Source: JBOFIQ01 sp051654905
GTDB taxonomy: Bacteria; Actinomycetota; Actinomycetes; Propionibacteriales; Propionibacteriaceae
Assembly: GCA_051654905.1 (NCBI GenBank)
Contig: JBOFYY010000111.1
Location: 186,001 to 250,000, forward strand
DNA length: 64,000 bases
Direction: 5' to 3'
Shown: positions 25,817 to 34,934 of the stretch, piece after piece
How positions within the stretch are numbered: position 1 is the first letter of the stretch
Layout of the letters: each line of letters begins with the position of its first letter
Made by a program: the position numbers and the translations under genes
Notes under the pieces: model-generated
The model's database searches: none
Told to the model about the DNA's origin: nothing
Seen by the model: the letters and a program-made list of their open reading frames with translations, nothing else

Positions 25817-27322
25817 GTGAATAAGGACCATACCTCTGCACCTTCGGCGCAGACTTTTGTCGATCTCGGCGTTAATGCCGATATTGCAGCAGCATTAGCT
25901 CAAGTAGGAATCACTACCCCATTCCCAATCCAAGCAATGGCTATCCCTATTGCCCTTCAAGGCACCGATATGGTGGGGCAAGCTCGTACTGGAACTGGTA
26001 AAACGTTAGCTTTTGGTATTTCTACCTTGCAGCGAATCAGTGTCCCTGGCGAAGCTGATTATGACGAACTAGAGTTCCCGGGCAAACCGCAAGCTTTGAT
26101 TATGGCTCCCACTCGCGAGCTTGCTATCCAGGTAGCTAAAGATATGGAAACTGCCTCTAGCGTTCGCAAAGCTAGAGTCTTAACTGTTTATGGTGGAGTG
26201 TCATATGACTCCCAGCTGGAAGCTTTAGCTAGCGGCGTCGACGTCGTCGTAGGAACTCCCGGCCGGCTTCTAGATCTAGTTCAGCGCGGTTCGCTTAATT
26301 TGCGTCACGTCAAGGTTGTAGTACTTGATGAGGCCGATGAAATGCTTGATTTAGGTTTCTTGCCTGATGTCGAGCGGCTATTGTCACAAACTCCGTTAAG
26401 CCGCCAAACATTGCTTTTCTCGGCAACAATGCCTTCAGCAATCATGTCGCTGGCTCGTAATCATTTGTCGCACCCAGTTAATATTCGTGCTGAAGCTCAT
26501 GACGCCAACGTCACAGTTCCAGACACCACGCAATTTGTTTACCAAGCCCACGATCTTGATAAACCAGAAATGATCGCCCGTATTTTCCAGTCCCCTGATT
26601 TTTCCAAGGGAATGGTTTTTACTAAAACTAAGCGTGCCGCACAGCGGTTATCTGACGATCTCGAAGCCCGAGGTTTCAAGGTTGCTTCGCTACATGGCGA
26701 CCTTAACCAGACAGCTCGTGAACGTGCTTTGAAGCGTTTTCGTCGCGACGATATCGACATTCTTGTCTCAACCGATGTAGCCGCTCGTGGTATTGATGTC
26801 ACTGGAGTGAGCCACGTCATCAATAATGAATGTCCTGATGATGACAAAGCTTATGTTCACCGTATCGGCCGTACTGGACGTGCCGGAGCTAAAGGTGTTG
26901 CTGTAACACTTGTAGATTGGTCAGATATTGTCCGTTGGAAAACGATCAATAAGGTACTAGATCTGCCATTCCCTGACCCGGTAGAAACCTATTCCACTTC
27001 TGCCCATCTCTACGCCGATCTTGCTATCCCGGAGGGAACCAAAGGGCGATTGCCAGGCGCTGCACCACAAAAAGAAGCAGCTCCTAGTAAGAATCGTTCT
27101 CGTTCGCAGAGCAAAGAGGAAGGGCGCGAACGTCCTCGTGAAGCTCGCCAACCTTCAACTCGCACTCGCCGTAGATTACGCAATGGCGAGCCGGTAACCA
27201 AGGAAGTCCCAGAAACAAGTGTTTCCGTGGAAAATCCTGCCGAAAAACCAGCTAAACCACGACGACGTCGAGGCGGCCGCAACCGTAGCAAAGGCGAAGC
27301 CGCCCCCGAACAAACGTCTTAA
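25817..27322 (+). CDS. rhlE: DEAD-box ATP-dependent RNA helicase (RhlE-type)
   Basis: A 501-residue DEAD-box RNA helicase with all the core motifs: Q-motif region TTPFPIQAMAI, GQARTGTGKT (I), PTRELAIQ (Ia), VGTPGRLLDL (Ib), DEADEM (II), SATMP (III), DVAARGID (V) and HRIGRTGRAG (VI). A basic Arg/Lys-rich tail of about 100 residues after residue 400 suggests RNA binding. I chose the GTG at 25817, with AAAGAGG at 25801-25807; the GTG at 25760 lies within the hairpin leader and its 19 added residues look non-coding. It probably unwinds rRNA or mRNA structure at low temperature. It converges with trpS, overlapping by 4 bp. Confidence 0.93.
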   Translation: MNKDHTSAPSAQTFVDLGVNADIAAALAQVGITTPFPIQAMAIPIALQGTDMVGQARTGTGKTLAFGISTLQRISVPGEADYDELEFPGKPQALIMAPTRELAIQVAKDMETASSVRKARVLTVYGGVSYDSQLEALASGVDVVVGTPGRLLDLVQRGSLNLRHVKVVVLDEADEMLDLGFLPDVERLLSQTPLSRQTLLFSATMPSAIMSLARNHLSHPVNIRAEAHDANVTVPDTTQFVYQAHDLDKPEMIARIFQSPDFSKGMVFTKTKRAAQRLSDDLEARGFKVASLHGDLNQTARERALKRFRRDDIDILVSTDVAARGIDVTGVSHVINNECPDDDKAYVHRIGRTGRAGAKGVAVTLVDWSDIVRWKTINKVLDLPFPDPVETYSTSAHLYADLAIPEGTKGRLPGAAPQKEAAPSKNRSRSQSKEEGRERPREARQPSTRTRRRLRNGEPVTKEVPETSVSVENPAEKPAKPRRRRGGRNRSKGEAAPEQTS

Positions 27323-28404
27323 TAAACCATCTTCATAGCAGTACGCACTTCAGTAAGAGTTGCTTCAGCAATATCGCTAGCCCGATCATTTCCGCTCCGC
27401 AATACGGTTCGTAAATGATCGGGATTAGCGATAAGTTCAGCACGTAACGCACGATGTGGTGCCAACTTTTCATTGAGAGCTTCAGTCAACATGCGTTTCA
27501 GTTGTCCTGCTCCACCATCACCAATTTCTTTGGCGATAGCCACCGGGTCACGATCAGTACAAAGCCCAGTTAGTAGCAACAGATTAGCTACTTCTGGACG
27601 ATTAGTTGGGTCGTAGGTGATGAAACGTTCTGAATCAGTTTTAGCTTTCTTAATCTGTTTAGCGGTTTCGTCAGCAGTCATAGCTAGATCGACAGTATTT
27701 CCGTGAGATTTACTCATCTTTCCACCATCCATACCCAAGATATTGGTGGCTTTAGTTAGCAAGGCTTCTGGCTGTGGGAATATTGGCTGATCTTGGTTTA
27801 CTCGACCATAGCGTTCGTCGAAACGCCGCGCGATAACGCGGGTAATCTCGATATGAGGTAGTTGATCTTTACCTACCGGAACCAGATTAGATTTACAGAA
27901 TAAAATATCGGCGGCTTGATGCACTGGGAAGGTAAGCATCAATCCAGACATTGGTCGATTCAGATGCTCTAGCTCTTCTTTTACAGTTGGATTACGACGT
28001 AGCTCCGCGTCGGTGACCAATGCCAAGAACGGTAATATCAGCTGATTTAGTGCGGTAATCGTCGAATGAGTAAAGATTGTGGAACGATTTGGATCAATCC
28101 CTGCAGCAAGATAATCCGCCACAGCATTTAGTACTCGACCATCTAAATCTGCTACTGAATCACGGTCATAAATTGTCTGATAGTCAGCAATGATGACGAA
28201 GGACTCCACACCTAGATTCTGTAGTCGTACTCGATTCAACAGTGAACCGAAATAATGACCGATATGCAGTAATCCGGTAGGGCGATCTCCAGTTAATATC
28301 CGAAACTTACCGGGATTAGCAGCAAGTTCTGCTTCGATTTTAGCGCTCCGGGCTTGGGAAGCAGCTAAGGTGCCATCGGTATTCTCGGAAATCTCAATAC
28401 TCAT
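27319..28404 (-). CDS. trpS: Tryptophan--tRNA ligase
   Basis: A 361-residue class I aminoacyl-tRNA synthetase that charges tRNA-Trp. The HIGH motif is in GDRPTGLLHIGHYFGSL near residue 40 and the KMSKS motif in GGKMSKSHGNTV near 225, both intact; length and the C-terminal helical part fit bacterial TrpRS. The first 30 residues form a Glu/Ala-rich extension. ATG at 28404 has AGG about 8 nt upstream, but this SD lies inside the stem of an inverted repeat at 28413-28436. It lies downstream of the PHP gene on the same strand. Confidence 0.96.
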   Translation of the reverse strand: MSIEISENTDGTLAASQARSAKIEAELAANPGKFRILTGDRPTGLLHIGHYFGSLLNRVRLQNLGVESFVIIADYQTIYDRDSVADLDGRVLNAVADYLAAGIDPNRSTIFTHSTITALNQLILPFLALVTDAELRRNPTVKEELEHLNRPMSGLMLTFPVHQAADILFCKSNLVPVGKDQLPHIEITRVIARRFDERYGRVNQDQPIFPQPEALLTKATNILGMDGGKMSKSHGNTVDLAMTADETAKQIKKAKTDSERFITYDPTNRPEVANLLLLTGLCTDRDPVAIAKEIGDGGAGQLKRMLTEALNEKLAPHRALRAELIANPDHLRTVLRSGNDRASDIAEATLTEVRTAMKMVY

Positions 28405-28412
28405 TCGGTAAT

Positions 28413-28436
28413 CCTAGCGCGACCATAGGCGCTAGG
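28413..28436 (-). promoter_or_regulatory. Hairpin overlapping the trpS ribosome-binding site
   Basis: An 8-bp perfect inverted repeat, CCTAGCGC and GCGCTAGG, with an 8-nt loop, 8 nt upstream of the trpS ATG on the minus strand. The 3' arm contains the AGG that would serve as SD, so folding could hide it. There is no T run, so it is not a terminator for the upstream gene. Confidence 0.45.
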
Positions 28437-28457
28437 CATATCTTTATTATTATGGAA

Positions 28458-29312
28458 CTAGCTGCTGGTCCTGTTCGCTAGCAACTCTTTTAGCCTTAGC
28501 AGCATCTCTGGAGAAGTAGTGTTACAGGCTAACTCATGATTCACTTTGCCGAGTCCGTGATAATCAGAAGATCCAGTTTTAAGAACCTCGTATTGTTGCA
28601 AAAACTTACCCAATGCCATCCGAGCAGCACTATCGTGGTCTTGGTGATCGACTTCAATACCATCTAACTTTTCATCACTAATTAGTTGTTCTAAATAGTC
28701 ATAAGTAAAGGTATTTCGTGATCCTCTACCCCACGGATGAGCTAGAACTGCTACCCCACCTGCCTGTTGGATGAGAGATATTGCTCGTGACAGTGAGCAA
28801 GTATAGCGTTCTACATAGCCAGGCATTCCTTCTCCTAGCCAATGATCGAATGCTTCTTTCCGGTCGCTAACGTATCCTCGTTTTACCATGACATCAGCGA
28901 TATGTGGACGCCCTATCGACGATGCCGTGCCAGCCTGTGCCATAACTTCAGCTACGGTGATTTCGCGATCTGCCGCAGTAAGTTGTCTAACCATTGCAGC
29001 TACCCGCCCAGAACGTCCACCTCGAATTTTCGCTAGTTCTAGGCACAATATTTCATTTGTTACATCACAGCCATAACCTAATAGGTGAGCTGATGTACCA
29101 TCACTAGCCTTACAAGACATCTCTAGTCCAGCAACTAGCTCAATACCCATATTCATAGCGCAATCGTTAGCTTCAACAAGACCATCGAAAGTATCGTGGT
29201 CGCAAAGAGCTACTACATCAAGCCCTTGTTGCGCTGCTTTAATCACTAGTTGGCTCGGAGAGTCTGTGCCATCGGAAATGTTGCTATGTGTATGCAAATC
29301 AATGGTGGTCAT
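28458..29312 (-). CDS. PHP-domain phosphoesterase (RNase AM/TrpH-like)
   Basis: A 284-residue PHP-family metal-dependent phosphoesterase. Metal ligands are visible in DLHTHSNISDGTD (residues 5-17), ALCDHDTFDG near 38, an HLLGYG segment, RPHIADVMV, VLAHPWG near 190 and GSSDYHG near 255. Relatives (E. coli YciV/RNase AM, CV1693) hydrolyse 3',5'-nucleoside bisphosphates and trim RNA 5' ends; the exact substrate is not shown by sequence. It is the gene upstream of trpS on the same strand with a 53-nt gap. Confidence 0.92.
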   Translation of the reverse strand: MTTIDLHTHSNISDGTDSPSQLVIKAAQQGLDVVALCDHDTFDGLVEANDCAMNMGIELVAGLEMSCKASDGTSAHLLGYGCDVTNEILCLELAKIRGGRSGRVAAMVRQLTAADREITVAEVMAQAGTASSIGRPHIADVMVKRGYVSDRKEAFDHWLGEGMPGYVERYTCSLSRAISLIQQAGGVAVLAHPWGRGSRNTFTYDYLEQLISDEKLDGIEVDHQDHDSAARMALGKFLQQYEVLKTGSSDYHGLGKVNHELACNTTSPEMLLRLKELLANRTSS

Positions 29313-29392
29313 GGTATTTATTTCCTTTCCATACCTAGTTATTGTCTGGATTCTAGTTACATGGTTTACACAGAAAGCGGATAATAAGAACT

Positions 29393-29866
29393 ATGAACTT
29401 CACTTCACGTAACGATTTTGCCGCCACCCCAGATGCGGTCATTACTATGCTCACCGATCGGGCTTTCATCGAAGAAGTGTGTCGCGCTGGTGGCGTTGCT
29501 ACCCCTGATATCGCTACCGATAATTATCACACTAGTTACACTTTTGCTTTTCCTGCTCCAGCATTGGTTAAAAAATTCACCGATGCAACTGTTCGATTAA
29601 CAGCTGACACTAACTGGTCTGACGCTGCTTCAGATGGTTCACGTGATGGAATCCTCACCATATCTGCATCGGGTTTGCCTATGAAGGCTGGCGGTACAGC
29701 TACACTTCGCCCTGATGGACGTGGGACTGTGATTGATTATCGTGGAGATTTCAGCGTTACAGTTCCAATTATAGGCAAGAAAATCGAGAAACAAGCCACC
29801 CTATTCATCCCAGAAGCTTTCCAGCTATTACAGGAAGTAGGAGATAAATGGATTTGTAAATATTAG
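29393..29866 (+). CDS. DUF2505 family protein
   Basis: A 157-residue protein of the DUF2505 family, found widely in actinobacteria and thought to have a START/SRPBCC-like fold. Diagnostic features are the N-terminal FAATPDAVITMLTDRAFIEEVC segment and the C-terminal VPIIGKKIEKQ...VGDKW pattern. Function unknown; ligand binding is suggested only by the fold. It is divergent from the PHP gene and not obviously in an operon. Confidence 0.88.
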   Translation: MNFTSRNDFAATPDAVITMLTDRAFIEEVCRAGGVATPDIATDNYHTSYTFAFPAPALVKKFTDATVRLTADTNWSDAASDGSRDGILTISASGLPMKAGGTATLRPDGRGTVIDYRGDFSVTVPIIGKKIEKQATLFIPEAFQLLQEVGDKWICKY

Positions 29867-29929
29867 CCATACGCCTCCTCGTTAGTAGCTATGCTGTAAC
29901 CATCTTCTACGAAAGAGGAATTACTTATA

Positions 29930-30627
29930 ATGATAATAATAAACAAAACTAGTTACCACATATGCAAACCATTCATTTGTATCGCAATGCTTTTGATAAT
30001 AATGCTGTCTGGTTGTGGCATAAAAACATATGGAGAACAAACAATGCGTAAAGACTACTCGGGAAGAACTCAAAAAGATGTAGAAAAATTATCCCTTGAA
30101 GAAGAATTCAACCTCTTCAAAGAACGCTACTACCAAATGCAAGAAATCCTAGAAGACGCCCAAAAAGCTATCAGCAACAAACTATGGCACCAAGGCGGTG
30201 GTGAAAGAATTCCTGCTGGAGGAGGATTCCGTGGCGCACACAGCGATCTACCAGAAGCAACCGACCTAAACAGCTACTACCTAGACGCAGCCCGGATGAT
30301 ATATCTACCCAACACCGGAACCGAAACCGACCTAGACATCATGGCCACCTACTTCAACAAAAAAGGCTGGACCTCACACACCAAAAAATCAGTAAAGACT
30401 ACTACATCATCGCAGACACCGGAACCGGCTGGTATATAGAATACCGAGCAAGCCCACCACCAGAAATATCAGCAATAAGCATCCGAAGCGACCTCTACTG
30501 GACAAACAACTCCAACAACCTACTCGGAGCAATCAGTGACAGAAGCTACGGAACAAGCCCCAACGAAGTACCACCAGGCACATACCTCCCATTCCCCAAA
30601 TGGGAAGACCCAATAACAGAAAAATAA
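29930..30627 (+). pseudogene. Frameshifted lipoprotein gene (or -1 slippage gene)
   Basis: The first frame (29930-30439) encodes a signal peptide with lipobox MLSGC and a charged helical domain, but from about 30390 it turns into a Thr/Ser tail. The -1 frame continues as KDYYIIADTGTGWYIEY... to a TAA at 30625-30627, with the same unusual A/C-rich, T-poor coding style. The switch falls at a run of six A (30383-30388): one extra A, or a -1 slip, gives a continuous protein of about 232 residues. GAAAGAGG precedes the ATG. Codon use differs from all neighbours, suggesting recent acquisition. No family recognised. Confidence 0.75.
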
Positions 30628-30635
30628 CGATACTT

Positions 30636-30854
30636 TTACTCGTCTACCTCTACCCATGCCTCATCATCAAGGTCAAGAAACTCACGTACTGATACCTCAT
30701 CAGCAGTGGTTGCTACCACCCATACGATCTCTTCGTCATCATCCTCACCAGCAAAGCGTTCTTTGATAACTGCAACTTCATACTCGTTATCATCAAGGAT
30801 TTCAGCAGCCTCCACAGCTGCATCTTCGCTATCAAAATGAATACGAGTTGTCAT
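30636..30854 (-). CDS. Small acidic conserved protein
   Basis: A 72-residue protein, strongly acidic with EDDDEEI and EAWVEVDE segments and an alternating beta-alpha pattern (TRIHFDSEDAAVEAAEIL, then YEVAVIKERFAG). No catalytic or metal motif. I chose the ATG at 30854 with AAAGG about 9 nt upstream; a GTG three codons earlier is possible. It lies alone on the minus strand just beyond the end of the frameshifted lipoprotein gene. Function unknown. Confidence 0.75.
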   Translation of the reverse strand: MTTRIHFDSEDAAVEAAEILDDNEYEVAVIKERFAGEDDDEEIVWVVATTADEVSVREFLDLDDEAWVEVDE

Positions 30855-30940
30855 AAATCTCACCTTTCTTTACGACCGCTTTAATGCAGCCAACTTATTA
30901 ATTAGATCGCAAGACAGTTACCGTATCGAAGAATCTCTAG

Positions 30941-31411
30941 CTAGGGAAGTAGCCTGCTACGAATCTCCGATATTTCATCTGGGGAATACCACAATAAATC
31001 AGCTACTTCTAGCAGCTTTTGCACTGCATCGTGCTCCCACAGATCAGCTAACGAAGAAGTAGCTTCTGCTATTTTTCGAGCTGCAGCTACCTGTGGAGCG
31101 ACTTCTGGTTCGTCAAGAAAAATGCCGGTAACTTGGCTCCATGCTAAGGAAGCTACTGTTACTTTTCCAAAAGAATCATGATGATCATTCGCTGTTGCTT
31201 GAGCAACTACAACTAGCCGCTGCGACGCTGCAAGTAATGAAGCCACCGATGCGTAAGTAAGCGCCGCAAAATCGGCATCCTCATCCATATCTGCGGTATA
31301 TCCAAGTCCTTCATACAAACTTGGAGTAGGAGCATAGGCGGTAAAGTTACTTAAGGGAGCCAACAGCAGACTATCTAGTTCAGCACGAGTCAATGGAACA
31401 CAAATCAGCAC
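30941..31411 (-). CDS. Conserved actinobacterial protein, DUF6912-like
   Basis: A 156-residue soluble protein starting MLICVPLTRAELDSLL, with TPSLYEGLG near 30, EDADFAALTYASVASL near 45 and a C-terminal helix ending in LLWYSPDEISEI. The YAPTPSL and EDADFAALTYA segments resemble the actinobacterial DUF6912 family as I recall it. No catalytic signature; function unknown. It is separated by about 70 nt from the DUF6459-type gene upstream on the same strand. Confidence 0.75.
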   Translation of the reverse strand: MLICVPLTRAELDSLLLAPLSNFTAYAPTPSLYEGLGYTADMDEDADFAALTYASVASLLAASQRLVVVAQATANDHHDSFGKVTVASLAWSQVTGIFLDEPEVAPQVAAARKIAEATSSLADLWEHDAVQKLLEVADLLWYSPDEISEIRSRLLP

Positions 31412-31483
31412 TTACTATCTCCTCCAGATGCTAGAGTCCATCGCTGTATAACAACTAATAAAGCTTACTGTCAGCTACTCTAA

Positions 31484-31945
31484 CTAGCTATCTTCTAGCG
31501 CTTTATTGCTAATTTTTAGCTTAGCAGGCAAGTTCCACTCTAACTGAGTACATATCCAGCTGGCACCAACTAGTTCTAACCGCAATGCAACAGCATGCAA
31601 CTGGTTACCACTTTTAATCATAACTGCGCTTTCTTTAACATTGCCTTGATCCTGAACACGCAATCGATACAACTGAACACTAATTCCCCTATAAGCTCTA
31701 GCTAACACCTCAATATCAGGTATAACTCTTGGCGAAACCCAGCGCCATAACTGTGATATTGAACGCCTTCCTGACACCGTTTCCAATATCACAGTTACTA
31801 TTTTGAAAACGTAAATATCACAATTAGCTGTTTCAGCTATTACAGGTACTGATATTGAATCTTTCACCACTAGCTCTGGGCGTGCTCTAACCACACCCCA
31901 TATTTGAGCCGGCGGACATCTATCAGCAACTACGCGTACTATCAC
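31484..31945 (-). CDS. DUF6459-like protein (Rv family) downstream of secA
   Basis: A 153-residue basic protein with the SGRRSISQLWRWVSPRV segment near residue 57, characteristic of the actinobacterial DUF6459/Rv family found next to secA, and a C-terminal VGASWICTQLEW. Function unknown. Its position just downstream of secA matches many actinobacterial genomes. A GTG or an internal start is possible; the first residues MIVRVVADRCPPAQ are Pro/Cys-containing and may belong to a longer low-complexity N terminus. Confidence 0.75.
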   Translation of the reverse strand: MIVRVVADRCPPAQIWGVVRARPELVVKDSISVPVIAETANCDIYVFKIVTVILETVSGRRSISQLWRWVSPRVIPDIEVLARAYRGISVQLYRLRVQDQGNVKESAVMIKSGNQLHAVALRLELVGASWICTQLEWNLPAKLKISNKALEDS

Positions 31946-32033
31946 AGTTACGAGCTTGCTATAAGAAGTAAAGCTGCTACTACCCTTAACTCACTGGGTT
32001 GTGGATAAACTTTTAATCACCCGCTAAACAGCA

Positions 32034-32069
32034 ATGGCTCGATCAGATCCTAGAATCCAATCGAGCCAT
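32034..32069 (-). terminator. Hairpin downstream of secA
   Basis: A 10-bp perfect inverted repeat (ATGGCTCGAT/ATCGAGCCAT) with a 16-nt loop, about 20 nt after the secA stop on the minus strand. The following minus-strand sequence, TGCTGTTT, is only weakly T-rich, so termination strength is uncertain. Confidence 0.5.
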
Positions 32070-32088
32070 CCTGCAGATCAAAAACTTT

Positions 32089-34857
32089 TTAAGCTCCGTG
32101 GCACTGCTTAAATTTCTTACCTGATCCACACGGGCATGGACTATTGCGTCCAACGCCAGCGTACTGATCAGATGCCTTCTCAGTGATGCTAGCTGCTTTT
32201 CCAGATTCATCAGGAGCAGAATAAGTAAGCTCAGAAAGTTTCGCTGCTCCTTCTAAACCTTTAGCATGGATCTCCACACGATGCTCTGGTGCACTGGTAG
32301 CTGCCGCAACTTCCTGTGGCGTCATCTGTACAGCTAGTTCTGGAGCAGGTTCCACATGAACCTCAAGATTAAAGAGGAAACCTACTACTTCTTCCATGAC
32401 CGCGCTCATCATCGCACTAAACATCGTGCTACCTTCACGCTGGTATTCCACTAGCGGATCACGCTGCGCCATAGCGCGCAAACCAATACCTTCTCGTAGA
32501 TAGTCCATCTCGTAAAGATGATCACGCCACTTACGATCAAGAACAGTTAATAGAACCCGACGTTCCAGCTCGCGCATGGTTTCTTCGCCCAACTCGGCTT
32601 CTCGTCGATCATAGGCTTCTTGCGCATCTGCCCGGAAATCTTCAACAAGCTGTTCACTTGTGACATCGGTACCTTCGTAATTAGCTCGTTCTAGACCAAC
32701 TGGGTAAAGCGTACGCATTGTGGTCCATAGCTGTTCCCAGTCCCAGTCCTCAGCGAAACCTTCTACAGTAGCCTCTTGAACGTACTGTGATACCACTTGA
32801 TCTACGGTGTCACGTAGCCGAGTTTCAATATCGGCACCTTCTAGTACTTTTCTGCGATCACCATAAACTGCATGGCGCTGACGATTCATTACATCGTCAT
32901 ATTTGAGAACATTTTTACGCATCTCGAAGTTTTGAGCTTCAACCTGCTTTTGCGCGCTCTCAATAGAATCAGAGACTCTCTTATTTTCGATCGGAACATC
33001 ATCGGGAACCTTCAATGCAGCAAGCACCCACTCGACCATATCGCTCTTGAACAAGCGCATCAGATCATCGCCCAAAGACAAGTAGAATCTAGATTCACCC
33101 GGATCGCCTTGACGTCCCGAACGTCCACGCAGCTGATTGTCGATACGACGTGACTCATGGCGTTCAGAACCTAGAACATAAAGACCACCAAGCTCTACAA
33201 CTTCTTCATGTTCTTTAAGAACTTCTGCTTCCATATCCCGCACCATTTGCGGCCAAGCAGCTTCATACTCTTGCGGATTATCGACTGGATCAAGTCCTTG
33301 CGCACGTAATTTCACATCAGCCATAAACTCCGGGCTGCCACCCAGCATGATGTCGGTACCACGTCCAGCCATGTTAGTAGCAACAGTTACTGCCCCCTTA
33401 TGGCCAGCTTGAGCTACAATCGTCGCCTCTTGCTCATGGTGCTTAGCATTAAGTACCTTGTGAGGAATCCCTGCAGCACGCAACATCGTTGATAGTTTCT
33501 CCGATTTAACAACCGAAGCCGTACCTATCAAAACTGGCTGACCTTTTTCATAGCGTTCAGAAACATCAGCAACAATCGCATTAAATTTTGCTTCTTCAGT
33601 TCGATAAATAAGATCTCGCTGATCTTTACGGATCATCGGTTTATTCGTCGGGATCGGAAGGACCGAAAGTCCATAAATCTTCTGAAATTCGCTTTCTTCG
33701 GTCTTGGCAGTACCAGTCATACCCGCCAATTTGGTGTACATGCGGAAATAGTTCTGCAAAGTCACCGTGGCAAGGGTTTGATATTCATCTCTAATCTCCA
33801 CTTTTTCTTTAGCTTCTAAAGCTTGATGTAAACCTTCGCTATAACGGCGTCCCTGCAAAGTACGCCCCGTATGCTCATCAACAATCAAAACTTCATCGTC
33901 GATGATTACATAGTCTTTATCTCGTTTAAAGAGCTCTTTAGCTCTGATCGCATTATTGAGGTAACTAATGAGCGGAGTATTTGCCGACTCATACAGATTT
34001 TCAATACCTAAACGATCTTCAACAACTGCAATGCCCGCCTCTAAAATAGCGACCGTCTTTTTCTTTTCATCAACTTCATAGTGCTCATCTGGACGCATTT
34101 GTTGTGCCAGCGTAGCAAACTCTGGATACCACTGGTGGTTATCTTCAGCCGGACCAGAAATAATCAACGGCGTACGTGCCTCATCGACCAAGATCGAGTC
34201 AACCTCGTCAACGATCGCATAGTGATGTCCTCGCTGCACACAATCTTCTGGAGATTGCGCCATATTGTCGCGCAAGTAATCAAAGCCAAATTCATTATTA
34301 GTGCCATAAGTAATATCTGCGGCATACATCTGACGTCGCTCAGCAGGAGTCATATGGGACAAAATGACACCCGTTTCCAAACCTAAGAAACGGTGCACAC
34401 GCCCCATCTGTTCTGACTGAGTCTTTGCCAAATAGTCATTGACCGTAACAACATGCACACCTTTACCGGCAATCGCATTAAGATACGACGGCATAAGCGC
34501 GACGATCGTCTTACCTTCACCAGTCTTCATCTCAGCGATCTTGCACTGATGCAGAGCAGCGCCGCCCATCATCTGTACATCGTAAGGGCGTTTACCAAGA
34601 ACCCGTTTGGTTGCCTCACGAACCGTAGCAAAAGCTTCCGGCAGCAGATCATCTAATGATTCACCGTCGTTGTAACGCTTCTTAAACTCATCGGTTTGTC
34701 CGCGGAGCTCCTCATCGGACATCGCAATGAAGTCTTCTTCGATCTTGTTGACGTCGTCAGCTATCGCCTTAAGACGCTTAACCATACGTCCTTCACCTGC
34801 GTGCAGCATCTTGTCCAGCAGACCCACGAGCAGAGCTCCTTGTCCTGATTTTTTCAC
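32089..34857 (-). CDS. secA: Preprotein translocase ATPase SecA
   Basis: A 922-residue SecA, the motor that drives unfolded preproteins through SecYEG. Walker A MKTGEGKT near residue 108, DEVDSILVDEARTPL (motif II), VATNMAGRGTDIMLGG (motif V) and GRSGRQGDPG (motif VI) are intact. The protein ends in the SEC-C zinc motif CPCGSGKKFKQCHG, which binds SecB or ribosomes in other bacteria; full-length SecA1 often keeps this motif. Downstream neighbours are the DUF6459 and DUF6912-type genes; upstream is aroC with a 77-nt gap. Confidence 0.97.
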   Translation of the reverse strand: MKKSGQGALLVGLLDKMLHAGEGRMVKRLKAIADDVNKIEEDFIAMSDEELRGQTDEFKKRYNDGESLDDLLPEAFATVREATKRVLGKRPYDVQMMGGAALHQCKIAEMKTGEGKTIVALMPSYLNAIAGKGVHVVTVNDYLAKTQSEQMGRVHRFLGLETGVILSHMTPAERRQMYAADITYGTNNEFGFDYLRDNMAQSPEDCVQRGHHYAIVDEVDSILVDEARTPLIISGPAEDNHQWYPEFATLAQQMRPDEHYEVDEKKKTVAILEAGIAVVEDRLGIENLYESANTPLISYLNNAIRAKELFKRDKDYVIIDDEVLIVDEHTGRTLQGRRYSEGLHQALEAKEKVEIRDEYQTLATVTLQNYFRMYTKLAGMTGTAKTEESEFQKIYGLSVLPIPTNKPMIRKDQRDLIYRTEEAKFNAIVADVSERYEKGQPVLIGTASVVKSEKLSTMLRAAGIPHKVLNAKHHEQEATIVAQAGHKGAVTVATNMAGRGTDIMLGGSPEFMADVKLRAQGLDPVDNPQEYEAAWPQMVRDMEAEVLKEHEEVVELGGLYVLGSERHESRRIDNQLRGRSGRQGDPGESRFYLSLGDDLMRLFKSDMVEWVLAALKVPDDVPIENKRVSDSIESAQKQVEAQNFEMRKNVLKYDDVMNRQRHAVYGDRRKVLEGADIETRLRDTVDQVVSQYVQEATVEGFAEDWDWEQLWTTMRTLYPVGLERANYEGTDVTSEQLVEDFRADAQEAYDRREAELGEETMRELERRVLLTVLDRKWRDHLYEMDYLREGIGLRAMAQRDPLVEYQREGSTMFSAMMSAVMEEVVGFLFNLEVHVEPAPELAVQMTPQEVAAATSAPEHRVEIHAKGLEGAAKLSELTYSAPDESGKAASITEKASDQYAGVGRNSPCPCGSGKKFKQCHGA

Positions 34858-34934
34858 CGATGCGGGGCGCTATCGGCGTCGAGTATAACTACCCGCCATA
34901 CCCCATCTTATAGATGAGACAAACTATCGGGTAC

